Assembly (NCBI RefSeq): GCF_006717095.1
Contig: NZ_VFQE01000001.1
Coordinates: forward strand, 3,410,001-3,474,000
Direction: 5' to 3'
DNA: 64,000 nt
From: Blastococcus colisei
GTDB taxonomy: Bacteria > Actinomycetota > Actinomycetes > Mycobacteriales > Geodermatophilaceae
The notes under the pieces were generated by a model that searched no databases, was not told the DNA's origin, and saw nothing but the letters and a program-made list of their open reading frames with translations. Shown piece after piece: positions 18,563-28,242 of the stretch; within the stretch, counting starts at the first letter, position 1, and every line of letters begins with the position of its first letter. A program made the translations under genes and the position numbers.

Positions 18563-19344
18563 GGTGTCATCAGCTCGCTCCCGCGGGGCGCCGCCTGATC
18601 GGACCGGTCGACCAGCGGCAACGAGCGCAGGCCGCGCTCCAGGTGCCACTGCAGCAGGGCGGCGACCAGGCCGCTGCCCTCCCGGCGGTTGGTGCCCTGC
18701 GCCGCTTCGGCGCGGTCCCAGTCGCCGGTGAGCAGCGCGTCGAGCAAGTCGATGGTCACGGGGTTCGGCATCGCCGAACCGGTCGGCCGGCAGGCGGGGC
18801 ACACCGAGCCGCCCGCGGGCACGGAGAAGTGCCGGTGCGGACCGGGCTCGGCGCACCGGGCGCAGTCGGTGAGCGCCGGCTCCCACCCGGCCACCGACAT
18901 CGACCGCAGCAGGAACGCGTCGAGGACCAGCCCGGCGGGGTGCGTGCGGTCGGCCAGCGCCCGCAGCGCCCCGACGACCAGCAGGAACAGCCGGAGCGAC
19001 GGCTCCTTCTCCTCCGACGTCAGCCGGTCGGCGGTCTCCAGGACGGCGGTGCCGGCGGTGTAGGACGGGTAGTCGTCGACGACGTCGTTGCCGTAGGAGC
19101 GGATCGACTCCGCCTGGTTCACGATGTCGAGGTTGCGCCCGGTGTAGAACTGCAGGTCCACGTGGCTGAACGGCTCGAGCCGGGAGCCGAACTTGCTCTT
19201 GGTGCGCCGCACGCCCTTGGCCACCGCGCGCACCTTGCCGTGCCGGCGGGTGAGCACGGTGACGATCCGGTCGGCCTCGCCCAGCTTCTGGGTGCGCAGG
19301 ACGATGCCCTCGTCCCGGTACAGCGCCTTCGGCGTGTGCGCCAT
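18559..19344 (-). CDS. recO: DNA repair protein RecO
   Basis: A 261-residue recombination mediator that helps load RecA at gaps. ATG 19344 shares one base with the era stop, which fixes the start. The N-terminal OB-fold begins [25 protein letters not shown]; the zinc site of four cysteines is Cys161, Cys164, Cys182 and Cys185. It is translationally coupled to era upstream and uppS downstream. Confidence 0.95.
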   Translation of the reverse strand: MAHTPKALYRDEGIVLRTQKLGEADRIVTVLTRRHGKVRAVAKGVRRTKSKFGSRLEPFSHVDLQFYTGRNLDIVNQAESIRSYGNDVVDDYPSYTAGTAVLETADRLTSEEKEPSLRLFLLVVGALRALADRTHPAGLVLDAFLLRSMSVAGWEPALTDCARCAEPGPHRHFSVPAGGSVCPACRPTGSAMPNPVTIDLLDALLTGDWDRAEAAQGTNRREGSGLVAALLQWHLERGLRSLPLVDRSDQAAPRGSELMTP

Positions 19345-20261
19345 CAGTACCCCAGGCGGTTCAGCTTCTTGGGGTCGTCCTGCCACTCCCCCAGCACCGT
19401 CACGTGCAGCTCGAGGTGCACCCGGGCACCGAGCAACGTCTCCATCCCGGCTCGCGACTCACTGCCGATCGCCTTGATGATCTGCCCGCCCTTGCCCAGC
19501 AGCATCGGCTTCTGGCTGTTCCGCTCGACGTGCAGCAGCGCGTGCACCTCGACCAGCTCGCTCCCGGCCTTCTTGGGGTCAGGACGGCGGACGATCTCCT
19601 CGATGCTGACCGCGAGCGAATGCGGCACCTCCTGGCGCACCTTCTCCAGGGCCGCCTCGCGGATGAGCTCGGCGAGCTGGCGCTCGACGTCCTCGTCGGT
19701 GGTCTGCTCCTCGGGGTAGAGCGGCGGGCCCTCGGGAAGCAGCCCGATGAGCAGGTTCTCCAGCAGCTCCACCTGGTCGCCGCTCACGGCGCTGACCGGT
19801 ACGACCTCGGCGGCCTCGACCAGCCGGCTGGCGGCCATCAGCTGCTCGGCGACCTGCTTCTTCGAGGCGGCGTCGGTCTTGGTGACCACGACGACGATCG
19901 GCGCCGTGACCTCGCCCAGTTGGCGGGCGATGAACGCGTCGCCGGTGCCGACGGGCTGGTCGGCGGGGATGCAGAAGACGATCACGTCGACGTCGGAGAG
20001 CGTGTCCCGGACGACGTCGTTGAGCCGCCTGCCCAGGAGGCTCTTGGGCTTGTGCAGGCCGGGGGTGTCGACGAGGACGATCTGACCGTTCGGCTTGTGC
20101 ACCACCCCGCGGATCGCGTGCCGCGTGGTCTGCGGGCGGTTGCTGACGATGCCGACCTTCTCGCCGACCAGCGCGTTGGTCAGCGTGGTCTTCCCGGCGT
20201 TGGGGCGGCCCACGAGGGCTGCGAAGCCGCTGCGGTGCGGCGGCTGGTCCGGGGTGCTCAC
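19344..20261 (-). CDS. era: GTPase Era
   Basis: A 305-residue GTPase needed for 16S rRNA maturation and 30S assembly. The start at GTG 20261 follows GGGAG. G1 is GRPNAGKT at residues 18-25, the switch region RPQTTRHAI follows, G3 is [10 protein letters not shown]4 TKTD and G5 SAVSG. The C-terminal KH domain contains the [11 protein letters not shown] signature. It is the first gene of the coupled era-recO-uppS set; upstream genes are on both strands. Confidence 0.97.
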   Translation of the reverse strand: MSTPDQPPHRSGFAALVGRPNAGKTTLTNALVGEKVGIVSNRPQTTRHAIRGVVHKPNGQIVLVDTPGLHKPKSLLGRRLNDVVRDTLSDVDVIVFCIPADQPVGTGDAFIARQLGEVTAPIVVVVTKTDAASKKQVAEQLMAASRLVEAAEVVPVSAVSGDQVELLENLLIGLLPEGPPLYPEEQTTDEDVERQLAELIREAALEKVRQEVPHSLAVSIEEIVRRPDPKKAGSELVEVHALLHVERNSQKPMLLGKGGQIIKAIGSESRAGMETLLGARVHLELHVTVLGEWQDDPKKLNRLGY

Positions 20262-20389
20262 CGCTCCAGTCTCCCACCGGGGTCCGACGGCGCCGATCTC
20301 GCTCCGGGAGTGTTCGTCCCGCTCCTGGGCTTCGGCACCACTCCAGGAGCAGGAGCACCACCCCGGGAGCGGGCTGGGATGATCGCGGC

Positions 20390-20980
20390 GTGGCAGGACG
20401 ACGGAGCGGCACACGACCACCGCAGGCGACCGTGGCCCGGGAGCGCCGGCTGCACGTCGAGCAGACCCGTGCCTTCCGCTTCGTCGTCGGCTGGGGCCCG
20501 AAGCGCTCGGCCACCGTCGTGCCGAGCCCGCTGCGCTACTGGCAGTACCGCCCGGCCGGACCGACGGCGATCGGCTTCGTCGTCCTCGTCGTCGGCCTCT
20601 GGCTGGGAGCCTTCGCCTGGGTCGGGGGCTGGCCGGAGGTCCGCGGCGAGCTGCCCCTGGCGCTCGCGGCGGGCATCACCGTCCTCGTGCTGAGCACCGG
20701 CCGGTTCACCGTCTCGGCCCACGGGATGTCCTTCGACGTCGCCGCGACGCGTCCCGATCCGACGCGCGTGCTCCCGCTGCTGCTGGTGCGGGAGGCGCGC
20801 GTCGGTCGTCCGCCGGAGGGCTGGCCCACACCGAAGCGCCGAGGCGGGTGGTGGCCGGGGCGGACCCGTGTCGCCGTCCGGCACCTGGCGGAGGGCGAAG
20901 GCGACGAGCAGGCGTTCACCCTGTGGGTGCGCGACCCCGAGGCGTTCTCGGCGGCCCTCGGGGTTCCCCTCGACCGCTAG
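20390..20980 (+). CDS. Two-helix membrane protein, PH-like/DUF3093-type
   Basis: A 196-residue protein with two closely spaced membrane helices (about 58-79 and 86-105) and a C-terminal soluble region resembling the bacterial PH-like/DUF3093 group. GTG 20390 lacks a ribosome binding site but follows GATGAT by six bases, suggesting a leaderless transcript. Its TAG stop overlaps the end of the convergent gene by four bases. Role unknown. Confidence 0.6.
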   Translation: MAGRRSGTRPPQATVARERRLHVEQTRAFRFVVGWGPKRSATVVPSPLRYWQYRPAGPTAIGFVVLVVGLWLGAFAWVGGWPEVRGELPLALAAGITVLVLSTGRFTVSAHGMSFDVAATRPDPTRVLPLLLVREARVGRPPEGWPTPKRRGGWWPGRTRVAVRHLAEGEGDEQAFTLWVRDPEAFSAALGVPLDR

Positions 20981-21312
20981 ACGGTGGTGCGCAGGCTCCC
21001 GTCCGGGGCGGCGAGGTGCACCGGTGCGGACGGCGTCAGGTCGTGGACGGCGGCCAGACCCTCCTGCTCCACGGCGTCGGCGGCCGAGACGATCGCGGCC
21101 GCCTCCAGGCCCTCGATACCGCTGGAGACGGCGGCGGCGACCGCGGCCTGCAGGGCCGACAGCTTCAGCGACGGCAGGTCGACGGTGGTGGCGAGGTAGG
21201 TGCGCCCGTCGGTGTCGCGGACGGCCGCCCCCTCGAGTGCACCGGTACGGCCGCGGGCGGAGCGGGCGAGGGTGACGAGCTTGGCGTCCTCGGGCTGCAA
21301 TTCATCGGCCAC
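20977..21312 (-). CDS. Cytidine deaminase-like protein lacking zinc ligands
   Basis: A 111-residue homologue of the cytidine deaminase fold (TGALEGAAVRDTDGRTYLATTVDLPSLKLSALQAAVAAAVSSG). The normal His/Cys-Ala-Glu motif and the Pro-Cys-x2-Cys zinc ligands are absent, so it is not expected to deaminate. The same degenerate gene lies between era and the CBS-domain gene in other actinobacteria, for example mycobacteria, which supports a conserved but non-catalytic role. It lies six bases before the CorC-like gene ends. Confidence 0.7.
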   Translation of the reverse strand: MADELQPEDAKLVTLARSARGRTGALEGAAVRDTDGRTYLATTVDLPSLKLSALQAAVAAAVSSGIEGLEAAAIVSAADAVEQEGLAAVHDLTPSAPVHLAAPDGSLRTTV

Positions 21313-21318
21313 GGGGCG

Positions 21319-22674
21319 TCAGCCTTCCACCGGGGCCGGCTCCTCGTAGCGGGTGGCCCCCTTGCCCGACGTCCCGCGCGACTTCTCCGCGTCCTCGTCC
21401 TCCGGTTCCTCGACCCGGCAGACCAGCATCGTGTCGATGCGGTTGCGGCGCCCGCCGGTGCTCTCGGCCACCAGCCGCAGCCCGCTGATCTCCGCCGACG
21501 CCCCCTCGATCGGCACCCGGCCCAGCTCGCGGGCCAGCAGGCCGCCGACGGTCTCGACGTCGTCGTCCTCCGGCAGCTCGACGCCGAACAGTCCGGCGAG
21601 GTCCCCGACCGGCAGCCGGGCGGTGACCCGCACCGAGCCGTCGGCCAGTTCCTCCACCGGCGGGCGCTGGAAGGCGTCGTGCTCGTCGGCGATCTCCCCG
21701 ACGATCTCCTCGAGGATGTCCTCGATGGTCAGCAGGCCGGCGAAGCCGCCGTACTCGTCGACCACGATCGCGATGTGCACGCGGGCCGCCTGCATGTCCC
21801 GCAGCAGCTCGTCGACCGGCTTCGACTCCGGGACGAACGTGGGCGGCCGCATCAGCTCCTCGACGCGCGGACCGCGGCTGTCGTTGCTGTTCTGCGACCG
21901 CCGGACCAGGTCCTTGAGGTAGACGACACCCACGACGTCGTCCACGTTCTCGCCGATCACCGGGATGCGGCTGAACCCGCTGCGCAGCGCGAGCGCGAGC
22001 GCCTGGCGCACCGTCTTGGTGCGCTCGATCCAGACGACGTCGGTGCGCGGAACCATGACCTCGCGGGCGATCGTGTCGCCCAGCTCGAACACCGAGTGGA
22101 TCATGTTGCGCTCGCCGGACTCCACGACGCCGCGCTCCTCGGCCATGTCGACCAGCTCGCGCAGCTCGACCTCGGAGGAGAACGGGCCGTCGCGGAAGCC
22201 GCGGCCGGGCGTGAGCGCGTTGCCGATGAGGATGAGCAGCGTCGCGACCGGTCCGAGGATCCGGCCGAGCAGCTTGACGACCCCGGCGGTGGCCAGCGCG
22301 ACGCCGTAGGAGTGCTGGCGGCCCAGGGTGCGGGGCCCGACGCCGACCAGCACGTAGCTGACCACGATCATGGTGCCCGCGGCCCCGAACACCGCCTGCC
22401 AGGTGCTGTCCCACAGGTCGAAGAAGAACAGCGCGACCAGCACCGCGGCGAACATCTCGCAGACGATCCGCAGCAGCAGCAGCAGCGCCACGTGCCGGGC
22501 GCGCTCGAGCACGACCTCCTCGAGGCCGTCCGCGCGCTTGACGCCGTCGCGTCGCATCTCCTCGACCCGGGCCTTGGAGACCCGCTGGAGGGCTGCCTCC
22601 ATGGCACCGAACAGGCCGGCCAGGGGGACCAGCAGGATCGCGATCACGAGCAGCGTGATCGCACCGGAACTCAT
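21319..22674 (-). CDS. CorC/HlyC-type CBS-domain membrane protein (CNNM family)
   Basis: A 451-residue protein with an N-terminal CNNM transmembrane domain (helices at roughly 5-27, 58-80, 92-110 and 125-145), a paired CBS domain (about 200-325, including the [15 protein letters not shown] and [24 protein letters not shown] segments) and a C-terminal CorC/HlyC transporter-associated domain. Relatives are involved in Mg2+/cobalt efflux. ATG 22674 overlaps the ybeY stop as ATGA, so the two are coupled. Confidence 0.9.
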   Translation of the reverse strand: MSSGAITLLVIAILLVPLAGLFGAMEAALQRVSKARVEEMRRDGVKRADGLEEVVLERARHVALLLLLRIVCEMFAAVLVALFFFDLWDSTWQAVFGAAGTMIVVSYVLVGVGPRTLGRQHSYGVALATAGVVKLLGRILGPVATLLILIGNALTPGRGFRDGPFSSEVELRELVDMAEERGVVESGERNMIHSVFELGDTIAREVMVPRTDVVWIERTKTVRQALALALRSGFSRIPVIGENVDDVVGVVYLKDLVRRSQNSNDSRGPRVEELMRPPTFVPESKPVDELLRDMQAARVHIAIVVDEYGGFAGLLTIEDILEEIVGEIADEHDAFQRPPVEELADGSVRVTARLPVGDLAGLFGVELPEDDDVETVGGLLARELGRVPIEGASAEISGLRLVAESTGGRRNRIDTMLVCRVEEPEDEDAEKSRGTSGKGATRYEEPAPVEG

Positions 22675-23174
22675 CGGGGACCGGACTCCCGCGTCACGGG
22701 CGCACCGGTCACCGGCTCGCGCGGCGCCGTCCGCCACCCCTCGATGAGCTTCTGCTGGAGACCGAACATCTCCTTCTCCTCGTCGGGCTCCATGTGGTCG
22801 TACCCGAGCAGGTGCAGCACCCCGTGCGTGGCCAGCAGGATCAGCTCGTCGTCCATGGAGTGCCCGGCCGCACGAGCCTGCCGGACCGCCACCGCGGGGC
22901 AGAGCACGACGTCACCCAGCAGGGCCGGGCCGGGCTCGGGGTCGTCGGGACGGGCGGTGTCGAGCTCGTCCATCGGGAAGGCGAGGACGTCGGTCGGCCC
23001 CTTCTCCCCCATCCAGCGCTCGTGCAGGCTGCTCATGTACTCCACGTCGACGCAGAGCACCGACAGCTCGGCCATGGGGTTGACCTGCATCTCGCCCAGC
23101 ACGAACCGGCAGACCCCGGCCAGCTCGGCCTCGTCCACCGCGATCTCGGACTCGTTGGCCACCTCGACGGGCAC
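22671..23174 (-). CDS. ybeY: Endoribonuclease YbeY (16S rRNA maturation)
   Basis: A 167-residue metal-dependent endoribonuclease acting on the 3' end of 16S rRNA and in ribosome quality control. GTG 23174 follows GGGGAG by nine bases; codons further upstream that look like starts are GTC. The zinc motif [11 protein letters not shown] spans His117 to His127. It sits six bases downstream of phoH and overlaps the CorC-like gene, the usual phoH-ybeY-corC order. Confidence 0.95.
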   Translation of the reverse strand: MPVEVANESEIAVDEAELAGVCRFVLGEMQVNPMAELSVLCVDVEYMSSLHERWMGEKGPTDVLAFPMDELDTARPDDPEPGPALLGDVVLCPAVAVRQARAAGHSMDDELILLATHGVLHLLGYDHMEPDEEKEMFGLQQKLIEGWRTAPREPVTGAPVTRESGPR

Positions 23175-23179
23175 GCCGG

Positions 23180-24289
23180 TCAGCTCCCCGATCGGCGCGG
23201 TCGGGACGTCCGGACCGGTGCGCCGGCACCCGGTCGGGTCGCGGTGGGCTGCCGGGTGGCGTCCCACCGCTCGTAGGCGTCGACGATGTTGCCCACCAGG
23301 CGGTGGCGGACGACGTCGGAGCTGGTCAGGTTGGCGAAGTGCACGTCCTCGAGCCCGTCGAGGATCTCCCGGACGATCTTCAGCCCGCTCTGCGCGCCGC
23401 CGGGCAGGTCCACCTGGGTGACGTCACCGGTGACCACGATCTTGGACCCGAAGCCGAGCCGGGTGAGGAACATCTTCATCTGCTCGGCGGTGGTGTTCTG
23501 CGCCTCGTCGAGAATGACAAAAGCATCATTAAGACTTCTACCCCGCATGTACGCCAATGGCGCTACTTCAATTGTTCCCGACGCCATCAGACGCGGAATC
23601 GACTCGGGGTCGACCATGTCGTGCAACGCGTCGTACAGCGGCCGCAGGTAGGGGTCGATCTTCTCCGACAGCGAGCCGGGCAGGTAGCCCAGCCGCTCCC
23701 CGGCCTCGACGGCCGGCCGGGTGAGGATGATCCGGTTGACCTGCTTGGTCTGCAGCGCCTGCACCGCCTTGGCCATGGCCAGGTAGGTCTTGCCGGTACC
23801 CGCCGGCCCGATGCCGAACACGATCGTGTGCTGGTCGATCGCGTCGACATAGTGCTTCTGGTTCAGCGTCTTGGGCCGGATCGTGCGGCCCCGACGGCTG
23901 ATGATGTCGAGGCTGAGGACGTCGGCCGGGCGTTCGGACCCGCCGCTCTTCAGCATCGCGATGACCCGGCGGACCGAGTCGGGACGCAGCTGCTGACCGG
24001 TGCCGAGCAGCGCGATCAGCTCGTCGAAGACACGGACGGCGAAGGCGTTGTCCGCCGGCAGCCCGGTGACGGCGATCTCGTTGCCGCGCACGTGCACGTC
24101 GGCGTCGACCTCGGCCTCGACCAGGCGCAGCAGCTCGTCGGCCGACCCCAGCAGGGCGACCATCGAGACGGACTCGGGGACGGTGATGGTGGCCCGGACC
24201 GGCGTCGCCGCCTGTCCGGGAAGCGGAGCAGGCGACGCGACTCGGGCGACGTCCGCGGCGGCGGCCTGCGCGGACGCCTCACGGGACAT
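23180..24289 (-). CDS. PhoH-family ATPase
   Basis: A 369-residue PhoH-like P-loop ATPase starting at ATG 24289. Walker A GPAGTGKT is at 161-168, Walker B VILDEAQ at 258-264, and the [17 protein letters not shown] segment at 190-206. The first 90 residues carry a KH-like N-terminal domain. Family members are linked to RNA metabolism; the exact role is unsettled. Codons 238-259 ([22 protein letters not shown]) are almost all A/T-ending (see the separate entry). Confidence 0.93.
   Translation of the reverse strand: MSREASAQAAAADVARVASPAPLPGQAATPVRATITVPESVSMVALLGSADELLRLVEAEVDADVHVRGNEIAVTGLPADNAFAVRVFDELIALLGTGQQLRPDSVRRVIAMLKSGGSERPADVLSLDIISRRGRTIRPKTLNQKHYVDAIDQHTIVFGIGPAGTGKTYLAMAKAVQALQTKQVNRIILTRPAVEAGERLGYLPGSLSEKIDPYLRPLYDALHDMVDPESIPRLMASGTIEVAPLAYMRGRSLNDAFVILDEAQNTTAEQMKMFLTRLGFGSKIVVTGDVTQVDLPGGAQSGLKIVREILDGLEDVHFANLTSSDVVRHRLVGNIVDAYERWDATRQPTATRPGAGAPVRTSRPRRSGS
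23513..23578 (-). other. A+T-rich rare-codon patch inside phoH
   Basis: Twenty-two codons just before and into Walker B use GGA, ACA, ATT, GAA, GTA, CCA, TTG, GGT, AGA, AGT, CTT, AAT, GAT, GCT and TTT. These are rare in this genome, and the codons on both sides return abruptly to C/G-ending forms. The protein sequence is normal for the family, so selection or recent DNA exchange has acted at nucleotide level. Confidence 0.65.
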
Positions 24290-24440
24290 GTGGGCACCCG
24301 GCGCGGGGACGCCTGGGGAGGTGTCGGGCAAGAACCCTCGACCCTGCCTTCCTGAGAGGGGCAAAGCGGACCCGTCGAGTCTACCCGCGTCGGGCCACCG
24401 GAATCGCGGCTCCGCTCCTCAGGGGTAGCGCCGCGCCCGG

Positions 24441-25259
24441 TCACCGGCCGGAGTACGTCGCCTTCCCCGGGCCCTCCGTGAGGAACGAGGCGACGGCGCC
24501 GCGGAGGTCCGCGGTGGCGAAGAGGGCACCGGAGACCTCCGGCACGAGATCGTCGGCGGCGCGGGCGCCGTCGCGGACCGTCGCGGCCACCAGCTGCTTG
24601 GTCGCGGCGTGGGCGACGGTCGGCCCCGCGGCGACGCGGTGCGCGTACTCGCGGGCCGCTGCGGCGAAGCCCTCGTCGGGCAGCACGCGGTTGACCACGT
24701 TCCAGCGCTCCAGCACGGCGGCCGGGTAGCGCTCACCGGTGAAGACGAGCTCCCGCGCCCGAGCCGGCCCCGCCCGCTCGGCCAGCCGCTGCGGCCCGCC
24801 CATCGAGGGGGTCAGGCCGACGACGATCTCCACCAGGCCGAAGGACGCCTTCTCGGCGGCCAGCAGGATGTCGCAGGCCAGGGCGAGCTCGAAGGCCGCG
24901 GTGAGGGTGAGCCCGTGCGCGGCGAAGACGGTCGGCACCGGCAGGTCCTCGAAGGTCTGCGACACCTTCAGCAGCCGCGCCCAGAGTTCCGCGCCCCGCT
25001 TCGCCGGCTCGGGCCCTTCGGCGATGGCCTGGAACTCGGTCACGTCCACCCCGCCGGAGACCACCTTGCCGCGGGCCTCGACCAGCACCGCCCGCGCGCG
25101 GTCGGCGCGTGCGGGGTCGGTGAGGGTGACCAGCTCGCCCGCGACGGCCTCGAGCGCGTCGAAGGCCGCCCCGTCGAAGAGGTTCAGCGGCGGGTTGTCC
25201 AGGACGACGACGGCGACGTCGCCGTCCCGCTCGATCCGGAGGGGTGCGGTGTCGGTCAT
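24441..25259 (-). CDS. Enoyl-CoA hydratase/isomerase family protein
   Basis: A 272-residue crotonase-fold protein. The N-terminal start (IERDGDVAVVVLDNPPLNLFDGAAFDAL), the oxyanion-hole strand (RAVLVEARGKVVSGGVDVTEF) and the GLTLTAAFELALACDILLAAEKASFGLVEIVVGLTPSMGG core are all present. The usual second catalytic Glu position is not obvious, so the exact reaction on the acyl-CoA is uncertain. It stands alone between phoH and the HIT gene. Confidence 0.85.
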   Translation of the reverse strand: MTDTAPLRIERDGDVAVVVLDNPPLNLFDGAAFDALEAVAGELVTLTDPARADRARAVLVEARGKVVSGGVDVTEFQAIAEGPEPAKRGAELWARLLKVSQTFEDLPVPTVFAAHGLTLTAAFELALACDILLAAEKASFGLVEIVVGLTPSMGGPQRLAERAGPARARELVFTGERYPAAVLERWNVVNRVLPDEGFAAAAREYAHRVAAGPTVAHAATKQLVAATVRDGARAADDLVPEVSGALFATADLRGAVASFLTEGPGKATYSGR

Positions 25260-25291
25260 GAGCCGATCCTCGCAGGGCGCCTCGTCCTGGT

Positions 25292-25651
25292 TCAGCCGGG
25301 CGGCCAGCCGAGGCCGCGGCCGCCCAGCACGTGCAGGTGGAGGTGGTCGACGGACTGGCCGGCCTGCGGGCCGGTGTTGGTGACCACCCGGTAGCCGGGC
25401 TCCACACCGCCGTCGTCGACCAGGCCCTCCTGACGCGCCACGTCGCGGGCGGCCAGCACCACCTCGCTCAGCAGCCCGGCGTCGGCCGTGGCCAGGGCAC
25501 CGAGATTGCGGTGGTGCTCCTTCGGGATGACCAGCACGTGCGTCGGCGCCTGCGGGTTGATGTCGCGGAACGCGATAACGCGGTCGGTCTGGTGGACGAC
25601 GTCGGCGGGGATCTCACCGGCGACCATGCGGCAGAACAGGCAGTCGCTCAC
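25292..25651 (-). CDS. HIT-family nucleotide hydrolase
   Basis: A 119-residue histidine-triad protein. The triad is His103, His105 and His107 in VDHLHLHVLGGR, and the N-terminal CLFCRMVAGEIPADVV holds the two Cys of the zinc pair common in this HinT-like branch. Such enzymes hydrolyse nucleoside phosphoramidates such as AMP-lysine. Length is normal. Confidence 0.93.
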   Translation of the reverse strand: MSDCLFCRMVAGEIPADVVHQTDRVIAFRDINPQAPTHVLVIPKEHHRNLGALATADAGLLSEVVLAARDVARQEGLVDDGGVEPGYRVVTNTGPQAGQSVDHLHLHVLGGRGLGWPPG

Positions 25652-25660
25652 GGCCCGACC

Positions 25661-26419
25661 CTAGAGCCCACCGCGGTCGGTGGCACCGCCCCGCCGTCGG
25701 GAGTCGGTGTCGACCCCGAGGTAGGCCTCGACGATCCGCTCGTCGGCGAGCAGGTCGGCGGCCGGGCCGGAGTGGACCACCTCCCCGGTCTGCAGCACGT
25801 ACCCGTGGTCGGCGGCGCGCAGGGCCCGGCGGGCGTTCTGCTCGACCAGCACCACCGTGGTGCCCGACGCCCGGATCTGCTCGATGACGCGGAACACCTC
25901 GTCGACGATCTTCGGCGCGAGCCCCATCGACGGCTCGTCCATGAGCATCACGGTGGGCTCCGCGACGAGCGCCCGGGCGATCGCCAGCATCTGCTGCTCA
26001 CCGCCGGAGAGCGCCCCGGCGGGCAGCGCGCGACGCTCGGCCAGCACCGGGAAGCGCTCGTACATCGCCGCGATCGACTTCTGCGCCGTCCCGCTGGTGT
26101 GCCAGGCCCCCATCTGCAGGTTGTCCTCGATGGTCAGGGTGGCCAGGATCTGGCGCCCCTCGGGCACCTGCACCAACCCCCGCTTCACGAGCGTGTGCGC
26201 CGGGGTACGGGTGACGTCGTGCCCATCGAAGGTGATCCGTCCGCCGGACGGGCGAAGCATCCCGGAGACGGCATTGATCACCGAGGATTTCCCGGCACCG
26301 TTGGCCCCGACGAGCGTCACCAGGGAACCCTGCTCGGCCTGGAACGAGACATCACGGACGGCCTGGACCCGCCCGTAACTGACCCGCAGTCCCTCGACGC
26401 TGAGGATGGGGTCGCTCAC
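25661..26419 (-). CDS. livF: Branched-chain amino-acid ABC transporter ATPase LivF
   Basis: A 252-residue ABC ATPase. Walker A GANGAGKSS starts at residue 38, the Q-loop and signature ALSGGEQQM follow, and the Walker B VMLMDEPSMGL is typical of LivF. It powers uptake with LivH/LivM and the lipoprotein encoded at 29194. The start overlaps the upstream fusion gene by four bases (ATGA). It ends with TAG. Confidence 0.93.
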   Translation of the reverse strand: MSDPILSVEGLRVSYGRVQAVRDVSFQAEQGSLVTLVGANGAGKSSVINAVSGMLRPSGGRITFDGHDVTRTPAHTLVKRGLVQVPEGRQILATLTIEDNLQMGAWHTSGTAQKSIAAMYERFPVLAERRALPAGALSGGEQQMLAIARALVAEPTVMLMDEPSMGLAPKIVDEVFRVIEQIRASGTTVVLVEQNARRALRAADHGYVLQTGEVVHSGPAADLLADERIVEAYLGVDTDSRRRGGATDRGGL

Positions 26420-28242
26420 GTCGCATCCCTCGATGTCGTGTCCGGTGGTTCCAGCGTGCCGGCCGCACTCGGGTCCACGTTCGTGACGGCGCCGGCCGGA
26501 GCGTTCACTCCTGCGCCCCCGGTCGGGTCATCGGCGGTGCCCTCGGCGACCGCCCCGGTCAGCGGCTCGTCGTCCTGGGTGCCGAGGTAGGCCTCGATGA
26601 CCGCAGGGTTCGCGGCGATCTCGTCGGGGGTGCCGCTGGCGATGACCTCCCCGAAGTTCAGCACCACCACGCGCGTGCAGGTCTCCAGGACCATCCCGAC
26701 GTTGTGCTCGATGAACAGGATGGTCAGGCCGTCCGCGGCCAGCGATGTGATGAGGGCCGACAGCTTCGCCGCCTCGACGTGGTTCATGCCGGCGGCCGGC
26801 TCGTCGAGGATCAGCAGCGAAGGGTCGGAGGCCAGGGCGCGCGCGATCTCCAGTCGGCGCTGGTCGCCGTAGGAGAGGGACGACGCGCGCTTGCCGGCCA
26901 GGTCGCCCAGCCCCACGCGATGCAGGCACCGGGCGGCGTGCTCGAGGGCCGCCCGTTCGTCGCGACGCGCCGAGGGCAGCCACAACAGCCGCCGCAGGAA
27001 CGTGGGCCGGCTGACGAGGTGGCCGCCGACCAGCACGTTCTCCAGCGCCGAGAGGCGGTTGAACAGCTTGGAGTGCTGGAAGGTGCGGCTCACGCCCGCC
27101 CCGGCCAGCTTGTGCACCGGGGTGCGGCCGATGCTCACCCCGAGCACCGTGGCGCTCCCCGAGCTGGGCGGCACCAGCCCACTGATCATGTTCACCAGGG
27201 TCGTCTTGCCGGCCCCGTTGGGACCGATCAGCCCGACGACCTCGCCGCCGCGGATCTCCAGGTCGATGTCGCGGACGGCATGGACGCCGCCGTACTCCTT
27301 GCCCAGCCCCGCCAGCGTCGCGACCGTCTCGCCGGCGGCCGGGTGACGCCGTGTGGCCAGGCGTGCCCCGCGGTGGCCGCCGTCGCCGTCGGACGTCGGC
27401 ATCCGGCTGCGCCGCGGGATGAGGCTCGCCAGGCCGCCGGGCAGGAAGAGGATCACGACGAGCAGCAGCAGGCTGGCGATGAAGGGACGGATCCAGCCCG
27501 CCTCCACCCCGACGGCCCGCTGGATCTCGGGGATCATCGTCTGGAAGCCGCTGCCCAGCAGCGGGCCGAGGAACATCGTCGAGCCGCCGACCACCGCGGT
27601 GACCAGCCCCTCGACCGCGGCGACGAAGTCGAAGTCGCCGGGCGCGATGAGCCGGACGTAGTACGCGTACAGGACCCCGTAGAGCCCCGCCACCGCGCCG
27701 GCGGTGACGAACGCCGCGAGCCGGTGGCGGCCCACGTCGATGCCCATCGAGCGGGCGGCGAGCTCGTCCTCGCGGATCGCCTCCAGCGCCCGCCCGTAGC
27801 GCGACCGTCCCATCCGCCAGAACCAGTACGCGACGACGGCCAGCGCCGTCCACGCCATCCCGACGGTGAGGACCCGGGGCACGCCCAGCCCCTGCGCGCC
27901 ACCGGTCCACTCCTGATTGAGCAACACGATGCGCACGGCCTCGGCGAACCCGAGGGTGGCGATGGCGAGGAAGACCCCGCGCAGGTGCATGGTCGGCAGG
28001 CCGAGGACGACGGCCGCCACCGCACCGACCGTCATGCCGATCACGACCGCGATCAGCAGCGCCGGCACGTCGCCGACGTCGTCCGCACTGGGCGCCAGGC
28101 TGGCGCCGGTGAACGCGGCCAGGGAGGCGAAGCCGGCCTGGCCCAGGCTCAGCTGACCGGCGATCAGCACGGCGTAGAAGGAGTAGGCGAAGATCGCGCC
28201 CAGCGCGATGAAGGTCAGCGGGGTGGCGTACTCGAGCAGCAT
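26416..28242 (-). CDS. LivM-LivG fusion: branched-chain amino-acid ABC permease plus ATPase
   Basis: A 608-residue protein joining two usually separate subunits. Residues about 1-285 form a LivM-type permease with eight or more hydrophobic helices. Residues about 310-575 are a LivG-type ATPase with GLIGPNGAGKTTLVNMISG, SLSYGDQRRLEIARAL and LLILDEPAAGMNH. A charged linker separates them, and a Thr/Pro-rich tail of about 40 residues ends the protein. Fusions of this kind are known in actinobacteria. It shares one base with livH upstream and overlaps livF downstream. Confidence 0.92.
   Translation of the reverse strand: MLLEYATPLTFIALGAIFAYSFYAVLIAGQLSLGQAGFASLAAFTGASLAPSADDVGDVPALLIAVVIGMTVGAVAAVVLGLPTMHLRGVFLAIATLGFAEAVRIVLLNQEWTGGAQGLGVPRVLTVGMAWTALAVVAYWFWRMGRSRYGRALEAIREDELAARSMGIDVGRHRLAAFVTAGAVAGLYGVLYAYYVRLIAPGDFDFVAAVEGLVTAVVGGSTMFLGPLLGSGFQTMIPEIQRAVGVEAGWIRPFIASLLLLVVILFLPGGLASLIPRRSRMPTSDGDGGHRGARLATRRHPAAGETVATLAGLGKEYGGVHAVRDIDLEIRGGEVVGLIGPNGAGKTTLVNMISGLVPPSSGSATVLGVSIGRTPVHKLAGAGVSRTFQHSKLFNRLSALENVLVGGHLVSRPTFLRRLLWLPSARRDERAALEHAARCLHRVGLGDLAGKRASSLSYGDQRRLEIARALASDPSLLILDEPAAGMNHVEAAKLSALITSLAADGLTILFIEHNVGMVLETCTRVVVLNFGEVIASGTPDEIAANPAVIEAYLGTQDDEPLTGAVAEGTADDPTGGAGVNAPAGAVTNVDPSAAGTLEPPDTTSRDAT

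Noticed and set aside
20848-23421. 857-residue plus-strand open frame
   Set aside because: Antisense to the cytidine deaminase-like, CorC-like, ybeY and phoH genes; no binding site and no domain pattern.
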